Source: Arctopsyche grandis
Lineage: Eukaryota > Arthropoda > Insecta > Trichoptera > Hydropsychidae
NCBI RefSeq assembly: GCF_051622035.1
Contig: NC_135357.1
Location: 15,065,001-15,129,000, forward strand
Length of the DNA: 64,000 nt
Reading direction: 5' to 3'
Position numbers and translations under genes: made by a program. The notes under the pieces are model-generated. The model worked only from the letters and a program-made list of their open reading frames with translations. It had not been told where the DNA came from and did not search any database. This document shows positions 50,301-61,349 of this stretch, one piece after another (the first letter of the stretch is position 1; the number at the start of each line of letters is the position of its first letter).

Positions 50301-51439
50301 CGACTATGGTTCGTAGAGTTCCTGGTGTTCCCTTAGAACTAGAATGCGAAGCTTCAGGATCTCCTGCACCCACAATTCGTTGGTTAAGAAACGGTCTACC
50401 CATTACCGAGGTTAATATAAATATTTGAAAATAATTCCACTAAAATTACAGGAATTGGACCGAATATATATATTACATGTATGTACATATATTTATTTTT
50501 TATTAGATCGAAGATTATGAAAATAATGCATTGCCTCAAGGAAGCAGCAAAGAAATGGCAAAAGTTCGTTCCCGTCTCATCATCAACAACATCCTTCCGA
50601 TCGAAAAAAATACTTACACCTGTGTGGCACAAGTTGGATCAAAAACTACGTACTTCACAACAACAGTCTTCACTTCCCAAGGTACGCAAATAACGAATAC
50701 CATTTTTACTAACCTCTTTTACGTTTCACTTATTACATTCTTACTACTTAAATATATGTATAAATACATTTATGCCTGCGCCGTGAATTTAATATTTATA
50801 TTTTAAACAGTAGGATTTCCAAAAGCGCAAAACTTCACCGAATATTTAATGCTGAACAAAGAGATCTTAACGGCTCCTAGCAAACCAAGAATAGTACTTT
50901 ACTACAGCGTCATTATGGAAAATATTGGAAATACCCTCATTGTGCCCTGCAAGGTTGTCGGAAATCCTCGTCCTGATATCTATTGGATCGACAATGAAGA
51001 ATCTATCATACCCCTGCAGCATCCCAGAATTAAGGTATTTATTTTGTTCAATCATACTATTCAAAAATGTATCCGTTTTTTTAACTTTACTTTTATTTTA
51101 TTAGATCATGAGAACTGGAGAACTTGTTATTCACGGCCTGCGTTGGTCTGACATGGGTGGTTACACTTGCGTAGCTAAGAATCCAATCTCCAAAGATACC
51201 ATTACCACTTTTGTATATCCCATGTTGGTAAGTACTGGCTCATAAGATTTTTTTATTAATTCTTAAAAAGAACATGTTTTTGCTTTATTTGCATGGTGGT
51301 AGGTAAAAAACTAGAAAAAGTCTAAAAAAATAACCTATAGATGGCAATAAAATAAAATTCATTCATTGGGAGTACAAATTAAATTTCGAATTGAGAAGTT
51401 AACACATTGATTTTTTTTCTATTTCAGAATGAGAAGTAA
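47303..51439 (+). CDS. ImpL2: ImpL2-like secreted insulin-binding protein with two Ig domains, 277 aa
   Basis: Exons 47303-47435, 50244-50410, 50507-50681, 50811-51034, 51105-51227, 51428-51439; phases agree. An acceptor (TTCGCAG) before the ATG implies an upstream 5' UTR exon. Residues 1-22 ([17 protein letters not shown] on) are a signal peptide. Ig domain 1: [20 protein letters not shown], then IRWLRNG, then YTCVAQVG. Ig domain 2: [20 protein letters not shown], then [19 protein letters not shown] and the ending FVYPMLNEK. Each domain has its Cys pair and Trp. In flies ImpL2 is ecdysone-induced, binds insulin-like peptides in haemolymph and dampens insulin signalling. The last exon encodes only three residues plus the stop. 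Confidence 0.93.
48754..49451 (-). mobile_element. hAT element relic in ImpL2 intron 1, 698 bp
   Basis: Inverted ends TAGGGCTACCAT and TAGGGATACCAT; flanks TTTTAAAC (48746-48753) and TTTTAAAT (49452-49459) are a 7-of-8 target duplication. A minus-strand frame with transposase character reads [20 protein letters not shown] then [20 protein letters not shown], followed by stops. It lies opposite to ImpL2 transcription. Confidence 0.85.
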
Positions 51440-51641
51440 GATTGATTTAGCGGAACTGAACTGACTCCAAACTGAACCATGGTCTTTTAATATTCTATCA
51501 TCACACTCTTCGCTGATGGCTTTTCTTTATTTCTAAGCACGTATTTATTGATAAATATATTAAAAGATATTTTTAGCATAGGTATTAATTAATTATATTC
51601 CTAAATTATTGTGTCAATGTAAAATTAGTAATTACACATAT

Positions 51642-51647
51642 AATAAA
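51642..51647 (+). terminator. Poly(A) signal of ImpL2
   Basis: AATAAA about 200 bases after the ImpL2 stop at 51437-51439; more AATAAA signals follow near 51785-51830, so alternative 3' ends are possible. Confidence 0.5.
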
Positions 51648-51849
51648 CACACGGAATGCGAAAATGCCTAATTTTTAATTTGTACAGACGTAATAATGCA
51701 TTTAAATGTGTGTGTGTGTGCATGCATTTAAATGTGTATGTAATGCTAACACGAGCCCAATCATATTGAGCATCACTCACTAAATAATAAATTTAATGCA
51801 ATGCATAAAGTTATGATTCAGATAAATAAAATAAGTATGCCTACTGAAT

Positions 51850-53200
51850 GCTCGTATTAGTGATCGCCGGAATAAACAGTCCATTAGGCTTTTTGCAAAA
51901 ACATATATACAAAATATTTATATGTGAATAAATTGCACTATATATTAAATTTCAAAGCAAGTCCATACTGACAGTAAATTACTAGTTTTAAGACGTAATT
52001 GTAAGCAATTTCCATGTGAAGTTTTGAAATTCGATTTGATTTTATGAAAGATTGCCAAATGAAGTAGAAGTATTATTTTTAGGTCTTGTAATTAAGAAAA
52101 CTAATTTTTTATTCGAAAGTTGGTAACTGTATTTTTGTTAAAACTTAACTTGAAAAAAATCGATATTTTACAAAGCAAGATATTAATATGATATTGTATT
52201 TTCCAATCACAAATAGTTCTCGAAGTTTCTGATTAAGTTTTGCACGAGTGAAGTTTCAATTATTGAGTAAGCTTAATTACCTAGTCAGAAGTATTTTTAT
52301 GTTATATTTTTTTATAATGGAATATAATGTGTATATTACTACTATATGAGAAAAATAAATAAAAAAAACATCAAAATATAACCATTTATTTCATTATAAT
52401 TATGGTGACCATAGTTTTTTGATGAAAATAAAGAATCGTTTTATAAGTTAAAATAATGCATTATAAGTTTATAACATTCATTATTAAATATTAGCATACA
52501 AAATTTAGAATTTTAAACAATCATATTTATTACACATCATTGAAATTAAATTTAATATTTTTCACAAGATTAGACTTTTTTTAATAACGCAGATTAAATT
52601 AATTTGCTTTAAAAAATAAAATAAGTATACAGCTCATTTCAGAGTCGCATTTGCTATAAATGCATGCTTCTAATTGTCTATTTTTAATTCGGTTATTTTC
52701 ATTAGTCTGCATATTGTACCAATGTCATTAATGAAAATATACGTTAAATGGGGGCATTAGATCCAGGGAAATAAGCAAAATTCAAAGATTTTAAAAATGT
52801 TTTTGAAGGGAATTTTTTTAATTGTGAAATATTCATACATGTTGGCTTGGCTCGATTTTTTCATTAGTAACATAACTTTTAATACACGAAATTTCATCGA
52901 ATAATTCGTCGCCAAGTATATTTCAGGATCAACGACTACAAATAAACAAATAGCTTTCCTCGATATTTGTCCACAAAGGTATTTTTCGAGCAGTTCAGTG
53001 TCGCCTAGTGCGGTCTACCTAGCGGCAAGTATTAAGCATAGGTAACTACATATATAAATCAAATTTCAACCAGTATTTTATCAACAAAATGGTTACTATT
53101 ATATTATGGGGGTAGGGCGAGTGAGACGAATGTGTTGGTAATGCACAATTGTTTGTTTCGGCAGCCGGGGAAGAATTGAGTGCCAACCGGCGAAGCATTG
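51850..53200. other. Intergenic AT-rich DNA
   Basis: No gene. 52995-53035 (GTGTCGCCTAGTGCGGTCTA) partly matches 55845-55870 (CTGTCGCATAGTGCGGTC), a small dispersed repeat. 53155-53250 is GC-richer (GTGCCAACCGGCGAAGC), probably a repeat end. Confidence 0.4.
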
Positions 53201-53211
53201 GCCAACCGATG

Positions 53212-53370
53212 GTTTTACGGTCAGTACCTCGGGATTGCCACAATATTATCAAATGTCAGTATAAATACCAAACGGACAGTATAAAAATAATAAACTGATA
53301 GTATGTAATTAATAACTGGTCAGAAAAAAATAATAAAGGGTCAGTATAAAATAATAAAGAATCAGTAATA
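53212..53370. repeat. Degenerate tandem repeat, GGTCAGTATAAAAATAATAA unit
   Basis: About seven variable units (GGACAGTATAAAAATAATAA, GGTCAGTATAAAATAATAAA, AATCAGTAATAAAACAATAA). Confidence 0.75.
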
Positions 53371-53379
53371 AAACAATAA

Positions 53380-53970
53380 ACATTGTTTTACCACTTTTCT
53401 GTCGACTGTAAAAACGTGTCCCGAAAGGTTTTTGATGGTCAAGTTAAACGATTCCAATGCATTTTTGATGGAAAGTGTGCGTATTGATGTGCCTTCATAC
53501 TAATTTTGATGGGTTGAGAACCATTACGAGATCATATAAAATATTTTTTACATACACGTATATATGTAATATAAGGAAGACCTAACAGGTAAACCCCAAC
53601 GCGCCTTCCTGGCCAATTACAAACACCGATATGCAATTTATAGAGTAATTTTAATAGAGCAACATAGAGACATCTATGGATAAGTCTGATAAGCTTACAT
53701 TTTCGGAGCATCCTTTTAAAAACCCAAGGATAATGGACAGCTGATCTGGTGTAACCGTAGAGAGATCAATGTGATCGAAAAGACGAATGGCACGAGCCTA
53801 GAGAAATTAATTTGGTTGTGAGCAGTGGGCGAATCAGCAAGGATGCCGGTTCTCGTCTTCGTCATCTGAAACAACGGACGGGTGCGAAAATCGTGGAAGC
53901 GTATGGAAGCCCATAGCTTCAATTCTTCGAGCACCGTCGGATTGTTTATCTCACCTCTTAATAGTTTATA
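53380..53970. other. Intergenic DNA with transposon-like debris
   Basis: 53620-53940 is less AT-rich and contains ATAGAGACATCTATGGATAAG, similar to TTTATCCATAGATGTCTATAAG at 6315 on the other strand, so it belongs to the same dispersed repeat. No gene recognised. Confidence 0.35.
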
Positions 53971-53975
53971 GAATA

Positions 53976-54773
53976 CTAGCTGTATTACCCGGTTTCGCTC
54001 AGTATTTATAATATAAACCGCTTAAACATGACTAATCAAATAGTAAACAAATTATTAAAAAAAAAAAATTAAAAAAAGCCTTTGCCTTCTAAGGCTTCGC
54101 CCTCGGTGCCCCCTTAAGCCTTTGCCTTCTAAGGCTTCGCCCTCGGCGCCCCCTGAGCCTTTGCCTTCTAGGGCTTCGCCCTCGGCGCCCCCATGAGCAA
54201 TTGCCGTTTAGGGCTTCGCCCCTCTGCGCCCCCATGAGCAATTGCTGTTAAGAGCTTCGCCCCTCTGCGCCTCATGAGGCTGCGCCCCTCTGCACCCCAT
54301 GAGGCTGCGCCCCTCTGCACCCCCTTTGGGGCCCCATGTGGCTGCGCCCCATAAGGCTGCGCCCCTTCGGGGCTCCATGGGCCTGCGCCCCCGCTCGGAC
54401 TTTGAATCCATTGAATCGAAAAAAATCAAATCGGCGCCTATGAATCGAACCTATGAATCGAATCGTCATCGAACAAATGATTCGATTTATTTTCGATTTT
54501 ACTTATTTTTTAAAGGCCAAAGGCTCAGGGAGGCGCTGAGAGCGAAGCCCTAGAAGGCAAAGGCTCAGAGGGCGCGGAGGGCGAAGCCCTAGAAGTCAAA
54601 GGCTCAGGGAGCGTCGTGGGCGAAGCCCTAGAAGAAAAAAAAATTAAAAATTAATTTAATTTTTTTTTTAATTTTTGAAAAAATTTTTTTTTAATAAAAT
54701 GTTTACTATTAGATTAGTCATGTTTAAGCGGTTTATATTATAAATACTGAGCGAAGCCGGGCTATACAGCTAG
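53976..54773. mobile_element. CTAG-ended foldback element, 798 bp, TA flanks, GC-rich minisatellite arms
   Basis: Left end TA|CTAGCTGTATTACCCGGTTT then CGCTCAGTATTTATAATA, AACCGCTTAAACATGACTAA. The right end is its near-exact complement over about 75 bases and is also followed by TA. Inside, GGCTTCGCCCTCGGCGCCCC units (54070-54400) are partly mirrored at 54515-54640 (GAGGGCGAAGCCCTAGAAGG). No coding capacity. TA duplication and inverted repeats suit a Tc1/mariner-type MITE; the ends are shared with three copies elsewhere in the window. Confidence 0.8.
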
Positions 54774-54779
54774 TACATT

Positions 54780-55430
54780 TACATATATATACAAAGTCTC
54801 TTTCCAATTTATATATTAGAAGATATCAATTGGATATTCCTTCTGGAAGATAAGGTTACATAACCCAAAGCTCCCAGTACGAATGCACTGGGATACAGTA
54901 GGGGATAGTACCGAAAATTTCATATACATATGTACATACATATTAACATCGAAGAAATTTCCTCTGAACTCTTTCAATTTGTAAGGAGTGGGTTACTCCA
55001 CTGAGACTCCCATGTTATGGAACCAGATTCCAAGATGCTACGGACTTAAGAGTTATAAATAATACGTAAAACCCAAATATTTTTGAAATTATGAGCATTA
55101 CGTATAACAAATCCCAGAATATTGAAGCTTTTGAGTCTGATTTCTTGTCTCCATTTATGAATAAATAAAGGCATAGCCTATTCAAATATTGCATGTCGAT
55201 ATCCTGCAGAATCTCTTCCCTTGCGTCTGCATTTACTAATACCTCAACTTTTTTCAACACATTTCGCCTCACATGTACCCAGATTTCCAAAATCACAGAT
55301 CGGGAAACTCACCATTTCGAACGATTAAAAAAAAGTTTAAGAATTAAGAAAAAAATATTTTTTAATTTAAATTATAATGTAGATATGTAAATATAATGTA
55401 CATACATAAAAATATATGAACTCGGGGTAT
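54780..55430. other. Intergenic AT-rich DNA
   Basis: No gene, RNA or bounded repeat recognised. Confidence 0.4.
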
Positions 55431-55484
55431 GTCTGTTGAACTCGGACAGCCCCGCTCAAATAGGGACGTCTGGCAACCCTGTAT
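55425..55484 (-). mobile_element. hAT-type terminus
   Basis: On the minus strand, CAGGGTTGCCAGACGTCCCT then ATTTGAGCGGGGCTGTCCGA. A matching partial end is at 61300-61345 (TCTGTTGAACTCGG, AAATAGGGACGTCTG). Whether they bound one interrupted element is not clear. Confidence 0.5.
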
Positions 55485-55970
55485 GTACCCAACACATAAT
55501 ATTTATTGTCGGAAAGTTGTATCTTGTTTGTCTACATGGGTTTTCATAATATTTAATAGTTCGCCGAATTTACATAGAGACATTCTAAAATACGCGTGAA
55601 ATCTGATCGGAGCTTTTTTAAGCCGTGATAAAAGTGTATGATATTCTCCTTCATGTCGTGAATTTGAAATATCATGTAGCCATAATTTTCGCATAGCAGA
55701 GATACTATAATAGCGTCCATTTCGTTCATCTTGCTCAGAGGGACCGAAAGAATGATTTACATAATTTTCTACGTAATGTCGCGTCGCTGTCGTTCAAGTG
55801 TGGTTTACCTAATATTGCCACGCACTGCCAGGTAGCGTGCAGCAGTGCACTGTCGCATAGTGCGGTCAGACCTTAAAGGACATAGCAGTGAAATAAAGGA
55901 CTGTATTCATTTCTCTGACTGTCCTCTTAAATAAAGGACGCGTGGTCAGCGTAATTATAATATAATCCCA

Positions 55971-55971
<1 letters not shown>

Positions 55972-56045
<74 letters not shown>

Positions 56046-56147
56046 GTTTGTGTGTGTGTGCGTGTGCGTGTGCGTGCGCGTGCGTGTGCGTGTGCGTGTG
56101 TATGTGTGTGTGTGTGTGTTTGTGTGTGTGTTTGTGTGTGTGTGTGT
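55972..56147. repeat. (GT)n microsatellite with imperfect tail
   Basis: 73 bases of perfect GT then variants (GTGCGT, GTTTGT) to about 56147. Confidence 0.95.
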
Positions 56148-56505
56148 CCTAACTCTCACCGAACATAATGAACGAATCGATAAAAATCGATAAATTCATT
56201 TTTCGACGAGACGACTTTGTCGCGACTCGAACCGATCACCCCAAATAGCCGGAATATAGGTCTAAATTGAGCTAATGGTCACGTACATCAAGCCAAATCC
56301 AATTCTTCATTTCGCCCTTTTTTTTTTTAAACATTAATTGAAATATTCCTTCTCGCCATATAAAAATACGTAATTTTAATAATTTCATTTAGCGAGGTTT
56401 TGAACCATTTTTTTTATAGATTTATTTTTAATTAAATTTAAATTTAAATTTAAATTATTTATATTTTGACGATATTCGAGAAAAAAATTGATTTCCTTCA
56501 CCGCG

Positions 56506-56590
56506 GGCGCCGGGAATTGAACCTCGGACCCTCCGATTCAAACGAAATGTTCTCACGAGCCCGCGCCGCACGCCATATCCTCGCCCAGAA
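56506..56590 (-). ncRNA. tRNA-like segment (SINE head or tRNA pseudogene)
   Basis: Minus strand: A-box-like TGGCGTGCGG (56575-56566) and a perfect B box GGTTCAATTCC (56523-56513) about 43 bases later, with a T-arm GTCCGAGGTTCAATTCCCGG and an acceptor-like GGCGCCC pairing in part with GGGCGAG. The box order and spacing fit a tRNA-derived RNA polymerase III promoter. Pairing is too poor for a working tRNA and no anticodon can be assigned. Confidence 0.5.
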
Positions 56591-56904
56591 TACGTGTTGT
56601 AAATACACATCATATGTATATATATGCACGTAATTTGTTATGTGTAATAATAATATTCAACGTTACGCGGTCAATGACCGTTTGTGTATAATCGGAAAAT
56701 ATTACATTTTGTTAACTTTAATTAACATTTTGTTAACGTTAACTTAAAGAATTGAAAATTATTACAAATAAAGAATTGAAAACTATCTATGAGAGTCTAC
56801 GAAAATAACGGTTCCGGTTCCGGATTTTTTTTTTAGTTTTATACGGGTATATAATAATTTTATACCCATGCGATGATATTTCATCGGGCTATTTACTAGT
56901 ATAA

Positions 56905-57410
56905 TATTGTAAAGTCAATCATGATTTCTAACGAAAGAAATCTCAACGTACATTATATGTAGGTATGCATAGTTTGTCAGATTTCATGCAAATTCAAATT
57001 CAAATTCAACCGGGACAACCCCCCCCCCCTCCCAAAAAAAAAGGAGATCAAATATATTATATTAAATAATTAAATTATATTAATTAATTAAATAGGAACA
57101 AAAGCAGTCATAAACATCTAAATTAAAAAAAATACAATGTAAAGTCGACATGAATACATTAATAGGAATAAAATCTATATTCAGCTATTTTATTAATAGG
57201 AACAAAAGCAGTCATAAAAATTTTAATTTAAAAACAATTGACAATATAATATAAACCAACGAATAGGATCAAAAGCAACCATAAACATCTAAATTAAAAA
57301 AATACAAATAATATACACAAACAATGATTCATCACTTATGAATCATTCTGAGTGTGAGAAAATTATCGAATCAAGATAAATTGATTGATGCCTGGTACAT
57401 ATTTTGGCAA
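56905..57410. other. AT-rich DNA with a short internal repeat
   Basis: AATAGGAACAAAAGCAGTCATAAA occurs in variants three times (57091, 57186, 57264), each followed by AAATTAAAAAA; a small tandem or duplicated segment. A poly(C) tract lies at 57019. No gene. Confidence 0.5.
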
Positions 57411-57415
57411 AAGCC

Positions 57416-57862
57416 AGGTTTCTAGACGAGGCAGACCCGCTAGGCTCAGTCGACCCGCTCCTTCCTGTGATTGGCTGCTTTTTGCGACTACTTAAGTATT
57501 GGCGTGCCGTGAATAAACTCGACGCTTACCTGATGAAATACTCCGACATATACTGCCTGGTTCCTATATAATTTCGGACGAATCAAAACGGGCACGCGTT
57601 GTGCCAAATTGACGCTTCATCTTTCTTTTGACACGCATCCACATATTTTTCGTATGTATTTCACTATCATTTGGATCCACGAAATTATCCTGGTGAACCA
57701 CTTTTACCGGAATTCAGAATATTTCCATAGCAGGCAGTATATGTCGGAGTATTTCATCAGGTAACATCAGTCGAGTTTATTCACGGCACGGCAATAAGCA
57801 GCCAATCACAGGAAGGAGTGGGTCGACCGAGCCTAGCGGGTCCGCCTCGTCTAGAAATCCGA
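57416..57862. mobile_element. Inverted-repeat element, arms about 130-145 bp
   Basis: Left arm 57416-57560: TTTCTAGACGAGGCAGACCC, TCCTTCCTGTGATTGGCTGC, GTGCCGTGAATAAACTCGAC, CTGATGAAATACTCCGACAT, ATACTGCC. Right arm 57731-57860 is its complement with few changes. The spacer is about 170 bases and noncoding. ATTGGCTGC and GAATAAACTC give each arm a promoter/poly(A)-like look, so two head-to-head LTR-like units or a foldback MITE are both possible. No flank duplication was identified. Confidence 0.8.
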
Positions 57863-58008
57863 ATTTTACCCATATTTTTTGTCTCCCTTCTACACATAGT
57901 TCTCCAGAAAGTATAAGAAAGAGATAAATAGTTAATTGTTGAATATTGCTGCAGTGTGTAACAGACTGTCTGGTCCAGACATCGACTTTTTGTTTATAGT
58001 TTATGTAA

Positions 58009-58896
58009 TGGTGCTTACGGACTAAACCAACGACGATTTTGGGCCAACTTTTTAACCAGCAGTAGCGTACAAAATATCGAAATAAAAATTAAATTTTAAA
58101 ATTGAAATTAGATATCAAAATCAAGCTAAAGAGCGAGATTGAGCTAAAATTAGATCATCGTTGATGTTTTGAATTACAACAATATTTTGAATTACGACGA
58201 TACCGCATTTAAAACCAGAGAAATATTATAATTTCTCTGCGTACGAGCGAAAAAAAATATTGTCGTCACGAGATATTACTGTATTTCCACTTGGATGATC
58301 GATAAAAAAAAAACAATTTATAAAAAAACGCGGTGTTGGATGTCGGTGATTTGTCAAAGGGTTTTTTTTCTTTCGTCGAAATAAAATTAATAATCACACA
58401 TTATCCGATAAATTTTACCTCTGAAATGATTTAATTACTTGATTTATTTCGACGAGAGAAACAATTGAAGAATAAAAAAATCTAATACTAATACATGATA
58501 TATTCTCAGTAACTGGGCATTACGGGGAAGTAAAAATAATAATTCTTTGATTTTTTTTCGATCTTAGTGCGTATCTTCGTAAGTCAAAACATCTTCGACA
58601 AACAAAAGTCGAGGATTACCTGTATGTGATTGTTGATGATCTAATTTTAGGTCAATCTCGAAAATTTATTTAAATTGTGCATGTTCTGTTTTAACTTTCA
58701 ATATTTAATTTTAATTTTAATATAATGATTATAATTTTATTTTGATACTTGAATTTAATTTTAATATAATAATAATAGTTTTAATTTTGATATTTAATTT
58801 CAATTTTTAAATTTAATTTTAATTTCGATATTTTGTACGCTACTGGTTTTTAAAGTTGGCCTGTGGGCCGTTCGTTGGCTTGGTGCGTACGCACCA
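58009..58896. mobile_element. Harbinger-like MITE, 888 bp, TAA target duplication
   Basis: Ends TGGTGCTTACGGACTAAACC and complement TGGTGCGTACGCACCAAGCC, then CCAACTTT, CAGTAGCGTACAAAATATCG and AAATTGAAATTA on both sides, an inverted repeat of about 100 bases. Flanked by TAA (58006-58008 and 58897-58899), which suits the 3-bp TWA duplication of PIF/Harbinger elements. Internally AT-rich with no coding frame. Confidence 0.75.
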
Positions 58897-58944
58897 TAAC
58901 ATATTTTTTAATTGTGAGTTAAAAACTTCTGTGGGAATTTAAAA

Positions 58945-59052
58945 AGTAGTAAACCGGGACATTTGGGCGTCCCGAGAGGTTTGTTCGGGACACCGGGACA
59001 CGAGACAAAACTGGTGAAAATCCCGATTAATCGGGACGCCTGACAACCCTAG
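58945..59052 (-). mobile_element. hAT-type terminus
   Basis: Minus strand TAGGGTTGTCAGGCGTCCCG then ATTAATCGGGATTTTCACC, with more GGGAC motifs further in; same style as the 34045 element (TAGGGTTTCTGA plus CCCGGG motifs) but a different family. The other end was not found. Confidence 0.5.
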
Positions 59053-59059
59053 TATGCAT

Positions 59060-60020
59060 GTACTTATGTAGTTTTAATACATGTAAAAATTCAACACCAT
59101 AACTTTTTTCATGAACACGTGCAACGCTTCATTTGTTCATACATCAAAGATAAGCCGACAAACGATTAGATTCAAAAATAACCGTCACAATAAGATTATT
59201 TTCTAGTCCATGATCGAATGCGCTAGAAAGAGACAATAACGCAGCTTTTTTTGTGCGTAGCACGATACAGTATTGACGACACTTTCTCAATTTAAATGTC
59301 CAGTCAAGATATTTAATATTTCTCATATTTTTAAAATATAATACGTAACATTTCAAATTCAGTATTGTAAATTCTGCGTATTAATTATGTATGTATGTAC
59401 ATACATATGTGTGTAAATTTTACATACCTATTAATCAAAATGTACATCCTTCTGAAAAGACTACTAAGTCGATAATTTATTTGTTGCGACCGCATAGTAA
59501 AATTATCTATTTTAAGTCGAATCATCTTGAAAATTAAGATAATTTGTAAATTTGTTAAATGATATTTGCTGCATATTTGAGAATTAAAAAAACTTTGAAG
59601 AGCTTTACATCGAATACGTCGAATGTACTTCAGTGTTCACGGCCAATTAGTGATTCAAAACAGTTGGTTTCATTATATTATATTAGTCGCATTATCTAGA
59701 TATGTACAAAGAATTACAATCAATATACATACATGTTGTATTATCAAATATGTAATAAGATTCATTTATTAATGCGTATACAAGATGGATACTAGTGTAT
59801 TTAATTATCGATACATATTTAGTTAGATTTGCATTAATAGCATAAAATACTATTAGTTTGATGTAAGCTAGTGTAAATTTATATACATATACATACATAT
59901 GTACATATTTATATGACTTAAAAACTTCAATTGACGAAAATTCGATTTTCATGTTTGGTTTAAGGACAAGACTTTAATGAATTGAAATTTGTTAGTTTTG
60001 AAGTCAAACCATTTCTATTT
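59060..60020. other. Intergenic AT-rich DNA
   Basis: No gene. A palindromic GTATGTATGTACATACATAT motif lies at 59390. Confidence 0.4.
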
Positions 60021-60025
60021 ACGTG

Positions 60026-61255
60026 CATATACAAAGCAGAAGGATGGAACAACGCAACGATCATTTTAATACACAAAAAAGGTATAGTAAAAAAGGTTCG
60101 TCGGTTATGAGTAGTCACCGGAGTCTGAGGGGGCCGTGTATTGTTCAAAGGTCGTAAATGCATTGTTAAAGGTTTGCCGGACAATGGATAGCACTGTGAC
60201 TATCCTACCTCTAGTTATGAGAAAGCCTTCGATACAGTTAGCCATAATGCAGTACTTAACGCTCTACAAACACAGGGAGTGCCGGTTAGCTGCAATATAC
60301 AAGAATGCTACAGCTTTGGCTAAATTTTTTTCAGGCACAGGTAGATTTAGCATAGGAAAATGAGTAAGGCAAGGAGATACAATCTCACCCAAGTTATTCA
60401 ATGCGGTGCTTGAGGGAGTTTTCAGCAACTTGGAATGGCACACAGCCGGAGTAAGCATCAACGGTCGCTTCTTGAGTCACCTTCGGTTCGCAGACGATAT
60501 AGTTTTAATAGCCCGTGATTCAGCTGACCTTCTTAACAGACTAATACAACTGGACAGGGAAAGTAGAAAATTAGGATTAAAAATTAACGTGGATAAGACC
60601 AAACTAATGTTCAATAGTTATTGCATGCCTGATAGCATCCCATGAGATGATAAACCAGTAGAAGTAGTAAATAATTATTTATATTTAGGTAAAATAATTG
60701 ACATGTCTGTTAGTAAAGATGAAGAGATAAAGAGACGTATGAAATTATGATGGAGTGCATTTGGACGGATGAATGCTGTTTTTAAATAAAAAAAAATGCC
60801 ACTCTGCTTGAAGATAAAGATCATCGATCAATGCGTTTTGCCAGTGATAGCATGGATGTGAAACTTAAACACTGAACGCCAAGATGCTACATAAAATCCA
60901 ATGCACTCAAAGAAGTATGGAACGCTGTATATAATGAGGAAAGACAGGAAGCGTGGGTGAGAAGCATGACAAGGGTAGTTGACAAAGCGGATAGAGTAAA
61001 GAGATTGAAATGGCAATGGGCGGGCCACGTGGCTAGAAGAATGGACGAAAGGTGAACAAAATAAGTGCTTGAATGGTACCCGAGAGAATGCAAAAGGGTA
61101 AAAGGAAGACCGCAGGGAAAATGGGTGGACGAAATTAGGAAAATGTGCGGGATGAGATGGATGAGAGTTGCGCAAAACAGAGATGAGTGGAAGCGTGTTG
61201 GAGAGGCCTTCATCCAGCAGTGGATGGTGAATGGCTGTAAATGATGATGATGATG
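60026..61255 (+). mobile_element. RTE-type LINE relic, reverse transcriptase to 3' end
   Basis: Plus-strand frames, broken by stops and shifts: EGWNNATIILIHKKG, then YEKAFDTVSHNAVLNALQTQ, then 60406-60645 with RQGDTISPKLFNAVLEGVFS, SHLRFADDIVLIARDSADLL (FADD, the catalytic aspartates) and LGLKINVDKTKLMF, then VEVVNNYLYLGKIIDMS and near the end VLEWYPRECKRVKGRPQGKW and RVAQNRDEWKRVGEAF. It ends with GATGATGATGATGA, as RTE elements do. A MITE-like piece (TATTGTTCAAAGGTCGTAA) has entered near 60130. The minus-strand frame of 153 codons across 60828-61289 is antisense shadow. Confidence 0.9.
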
Positions 61256-61349
61256 ACAAATTTTGTGAAGTCGGGATTTTCAGAGGCAATGTGGGACTCA
61301 GGATTTGTCTGTTGAACTCGGAACAATCAAATAGGGACGTCTGAATCTA

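Larger units (their letters stand above)
55960..56899 (-). mobile_element. CTAG-ended family copy with tRNA-like internal segment and CA tail
   Basis: Minus strand: starts ACTAGTAAATAGCCCGATGA then AATATCATCGCATGGG (hairpin CGATGA/TCATCG), continues through TCCGGAACCGGAACCG, a tRNA-like segment, TTCATTATGTTCGGTGAGAG and a long (CA)n tail. It parallels the plus-strand copies at 27351 and 29142. It may be a composite; boundaries are approximate. Confidence 0.5.

Noticed and set aside
60828-61289. 153-codon minus-strand frame
   Set aside because: It is the antisense of the RTE relic, whose sense motifs (RVAQNRDEWKRVGEAF, VLEWYPRECKRVKGR) are recognisable.
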